Below are positions 62,233 through 64,000 of a stretch of DNA of 64,000 nucleotides, one piece after another. The translations under genes and the position numbers were made by a program. The stretch spans positions 1 through 64,000 of the forward strand of contig JAUCBJ010001884.1 of NCBI GenBank assembly GCA_032718475.1, in the 5' to 3' direction. Origin of the DNA: Nemertoderma westbladi (taxonomy: Eukaryota; Xenacoelomorpha; Nemertodermatida; Nemertodermatidae). Each line of letters begins with the position of its first letter. Positions within the stretch are counted from its first letter, which is position 1. The notes under the pieces are model-generated. The model was not told the origin of the DNA. It did no database searches and was given only the letters and a program-made list of their open reading frames with translations.

Positions 62233-64000
62233 ATGGAAGAACAATCAAATACAAACTCACCTACCGCAGGTCATCAAGACCAGAGAAAATCATGGGAACG
62301 GGTTTGGTCTACAGATGACATTCGCAGCGGTGCAGGAAACTGGTCGCTAGCATCGGATGCAGGTTTGCTGCTGAAGCTACAGAACTGGTCGAGCACATTG
62401 GTAAGCGCTACTCACACCACCGAGGGTCACGTAGAAGACCTCAACCACTCCCTCAAGGGTGTAGACTGCCAACTCAGGAACATCTTTAATAACTTCAACA
62501 TGTTGGAGAACCAGCAATACGTAGAGAACCGAATCGATCCGTCGCATCTCGCTGCTGAAACGGAGGAACAGCCATCGGCACCGGCAGAACGCACTAAAGC
62601 AGAACGCGAACTGGAACTGGTTTCCGCTGTGAAGGCTGCAGTTGAGTTGGGACTCTCGGTTATGGAGAATGCGTTCCAACGACTCGACGTTAACATCGCT
62701 GCTGACGACTCTGAGGATGAAGAAGGATTTACCAGCGATCCCATCCTCGAACCCAAGGATCTATATGCTCACCGTCCACTGCCATTCATCATCGGAACCA
62801 ACGAGTTCATGCAGGATGACTCGTGTGGGTTGGCCGACCAGTCTGATGAAGATGAAGGTTCCGAAGAGATTGTAGAAGGCCTCGTTGAGAAAGTGGAGGA
62901 AACCGATGAAGATTCGTCAAGTAGCGTCGAGTCCAGCGACGTTAGTGACTCCGGGAAGCCGCCTGTTGCTATTAGTAGATCGCTGCAACCGATGACGTCA
63001 TCAAGCGATGACGAGGTGTCACTTCCGGGTGTACCATCGGGTCCAGCTCCCCCTGTAGACTACTCAACAGCCTCATCAGTAGAAGATGATTCTTTATTCA
63101 CGTCCAAATCAGGATTATTCGCCTCTGGGGCGACTCGATTCAGCGACGAAGAGGACGACATCTTCACAGAGAAACCCACTAGTAAACCTCGACTTCCTCC
63201 CGGTGCGGTATCGGTGTTCGCACCGCCGGGAGTTGTTGCTAGGAAACCAAGTGGTCCGGAAACCCCAGAGGTCAAACCAACGGAAGTAAAACAACCTGAA
63301 GCGAAACCAAGGAAAAGCAACGTGTTTGAGGATTCGGATTCAGACGATTTATTCTCCTTCGCAAAGAAATCAGAGGAACCCAAACGGAAGACCAACACGT
63401 TTCTGTCGATCGAGTCAGATTCCTCGCCTCCACCTCCCCGTGCCGTAGTCCCGTCCAGCCCAGCAGCCGCCCCGCCCACCCGCCCCGCTACTCTCAGTCT
63501 CTTCGACGACAACGCGGATGACGACACTGACGACGACCTGTTTGGAGACATCGACCCGGTCCGTCATGACCCCGTGGACAAACAGAGGACCGGCACTGGG
63601 GTGTTCCGCAACGAGGGGCTCCTCTTCAGTTCCGCCGGACAGATGGATGATGTCCCGGATTACGATCTGTTCACTCCGACTACACCCACCTCTACAGTCG
63701 GTTCATCTGGTGGCATACCCATTGCGAAGGCGGATAAACCCATCTCTGAGTCCGAGAAAACCGTCTCGGAAATGGAAACAACGGATAAGAAAATGGGGAA
63801 GACAGCAGCGGATTCAGAAATTCTCAGCCCCGAAAAACCGTTAGTGACTCCCAAGAAAGAAGTTGCGGTTAAAAAACCGTTTGGTGGTGTTTCTATGTTC
63901 GGTGGAGTCAAACCATTCGGTTCGGATTCCGACAGCGATGATCTGTTCTCTACACCAAAATCGAAACCCGTGCAAAAAGTGAAGGAAAGCAACCGGGAGA
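62233..64000 (+). CDS. WASH complex subunit 2 (FAM21), 5' part, runs off the window
   Basis: Open from ATG 62233 through the window end (589 codons, no stop, no intron). FAM21 is the long-tailed subunit of the pentameric WASH complex, which activates Arp2/3 on endosomes; its tail binds retromer VPS35 through repeated acidic LF motifs. Visible here: the N-terminal head (SWERVWSTDDIRS, NWSLASDAGLLLKLQNWSST, DCQLRNIFNNFNML, then LEPKDLYAHRPLPFIIG, about residues 20-200). The acidic tail follows with LF motifs (DDLFSFAKK, DDDLFGDI, YDLFTP, SDDLFSTPK) and TGVFRNEGLLFSS. The start fits the head of known FAM21 proteins. Nothing looks damaged. Upstream AT-rich DNA and a LINE tail leave about 130 bp for promoter and 5' UTR unless an upstream noncoding exon exists. 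Confidence 0.95.
   Translation, partial: MEEQSNTNSPTAGHQDQRKSWERVWSTDDIRSGAGNWSLASDAGLLLKLQNWSSTLVSATHTTEGHVEDLNHSLKGVDCQLRNIFNNFNMLENQQYVENRIDPSHLAAETEEQPSAPAERTKAERELELVSAVKAAVELGLSVMENAFQRLDVNIAADDSEDEEGFTSDPILEPKDLYAHRPLPFIIGTNEFMQDDSCGLADQSDEDEGSEEIVEGLVEKVEETDEDSSSSVESSDVSDSGKPPVAISRSLQPMTSSSDDEVSLPGVPSGPAPPVDYSTASSVEDDSLFTSKSGLFASGATRFSDEEDDIFTEKPTSKPRLPPGAVSVFAPPGVVARKPSGPETPEVKPTEVKQPEAKPRKSNVFEDSDSDDLFSFAKKSEEPKRKTNTFLSIESDSSPPPPRAVVPSSPAAAPPTRPATLSLFDDNADDDTDDDLFGDIDPVRHDPVDKQRTGTGVFRNEGLLFSSAGQMDDVPDYDLFTPTTPTSTVGSSGGIPIAKADKPISESEKTVSEMETTDKKMGKTAADSEILSPEKPLVTPKKEVAVKKPFGGVSMFGGVKPFGSDSDSDDLFSTPKSKPVQKVKESNRE

Overview
The window is metazoan nuclear DNA, probably from an aquatic invertebrate; the species cannot be fixed from the sequence. 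The grounds are a Kazal-loop organic-anion transporter (OATP/SLCO), the start of a WASH-complex FAM21/WASHC2 gene, BEL/Pao retrotransposons (known only from animals), tRNA-derived SINE fragments and non-LTR retrotransposon tails. Intergenic DNA is AT-rich, full of tandem repeats, and peppered with the palindromes TAGGCCTA and ACCGGT. The coding parts of all three host genes are uninterrupted by introns as far as they can be seen.

Layout. 1-4.2 kb is intergenic, with a 27-bp minisatellite (672-1372) and homopolymer C tracts. 4.6-6.9 kb is an intact OATP-like gene. 7.7-14.1 kb is a 6.3-kb higher-order satellite of about 41-bp monomers. 14-18 kb holds an 18-bp array inside a dispersed repeat, a 386-bp MITE-like element and an inverted-repeat block. 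18.2-19.4 kb is a single-exon WD40-type protein. 19.7-25 kb has LINE 3' ends and several satellites. 26.3-33.2 kb (minus strand) is a BEL/Pao-type Gag-protease ORF without reverse transcriptase, followed by decayed coding DNA. 34.0-35.1 kb is a broken LINE.

The main object is a giant BEL/Pao LTR retrotransposon at 35607-60465 (24,859 bp). It has TG...CA LTRs of 2,137 and 2,647 bp and a perfect 5-bp target duplication (CCTGG). It carries Gag, protease, RT and RNase H (39425-45814) and, in the same frame after one TAG, an integrase behind an SPDX-repeat linker (45815-48211). Downstream is a second large coding unit (48948-57196), one reading frame broken by a few stops. This unit contains a probable RNase D/WRN-like 3'-5' exonuclease domain and a basic RG-rich tail. 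A 4,980-bp Ty3/Gypsy element (49910-54889, minus strand, TSD AGACC) is nested inside it.

A 20-nt hairpin palindrome, GGAAGGCTTGCGAGCCTACC and variants, occurs 13 times between 38966 and 57344. I saw it only inside the giant element. It is read in all three coding frames and also lies in noncoding parts, and one copy has a compensatory stem change. The conservation is therefore of nucleotides, not protein. This motif and the exonuclease-bearing second polyprotein are the best candidates for undescribed biology here.

The right edge (62233 onward) is the 5' end of WASHC2, still open at the window end.
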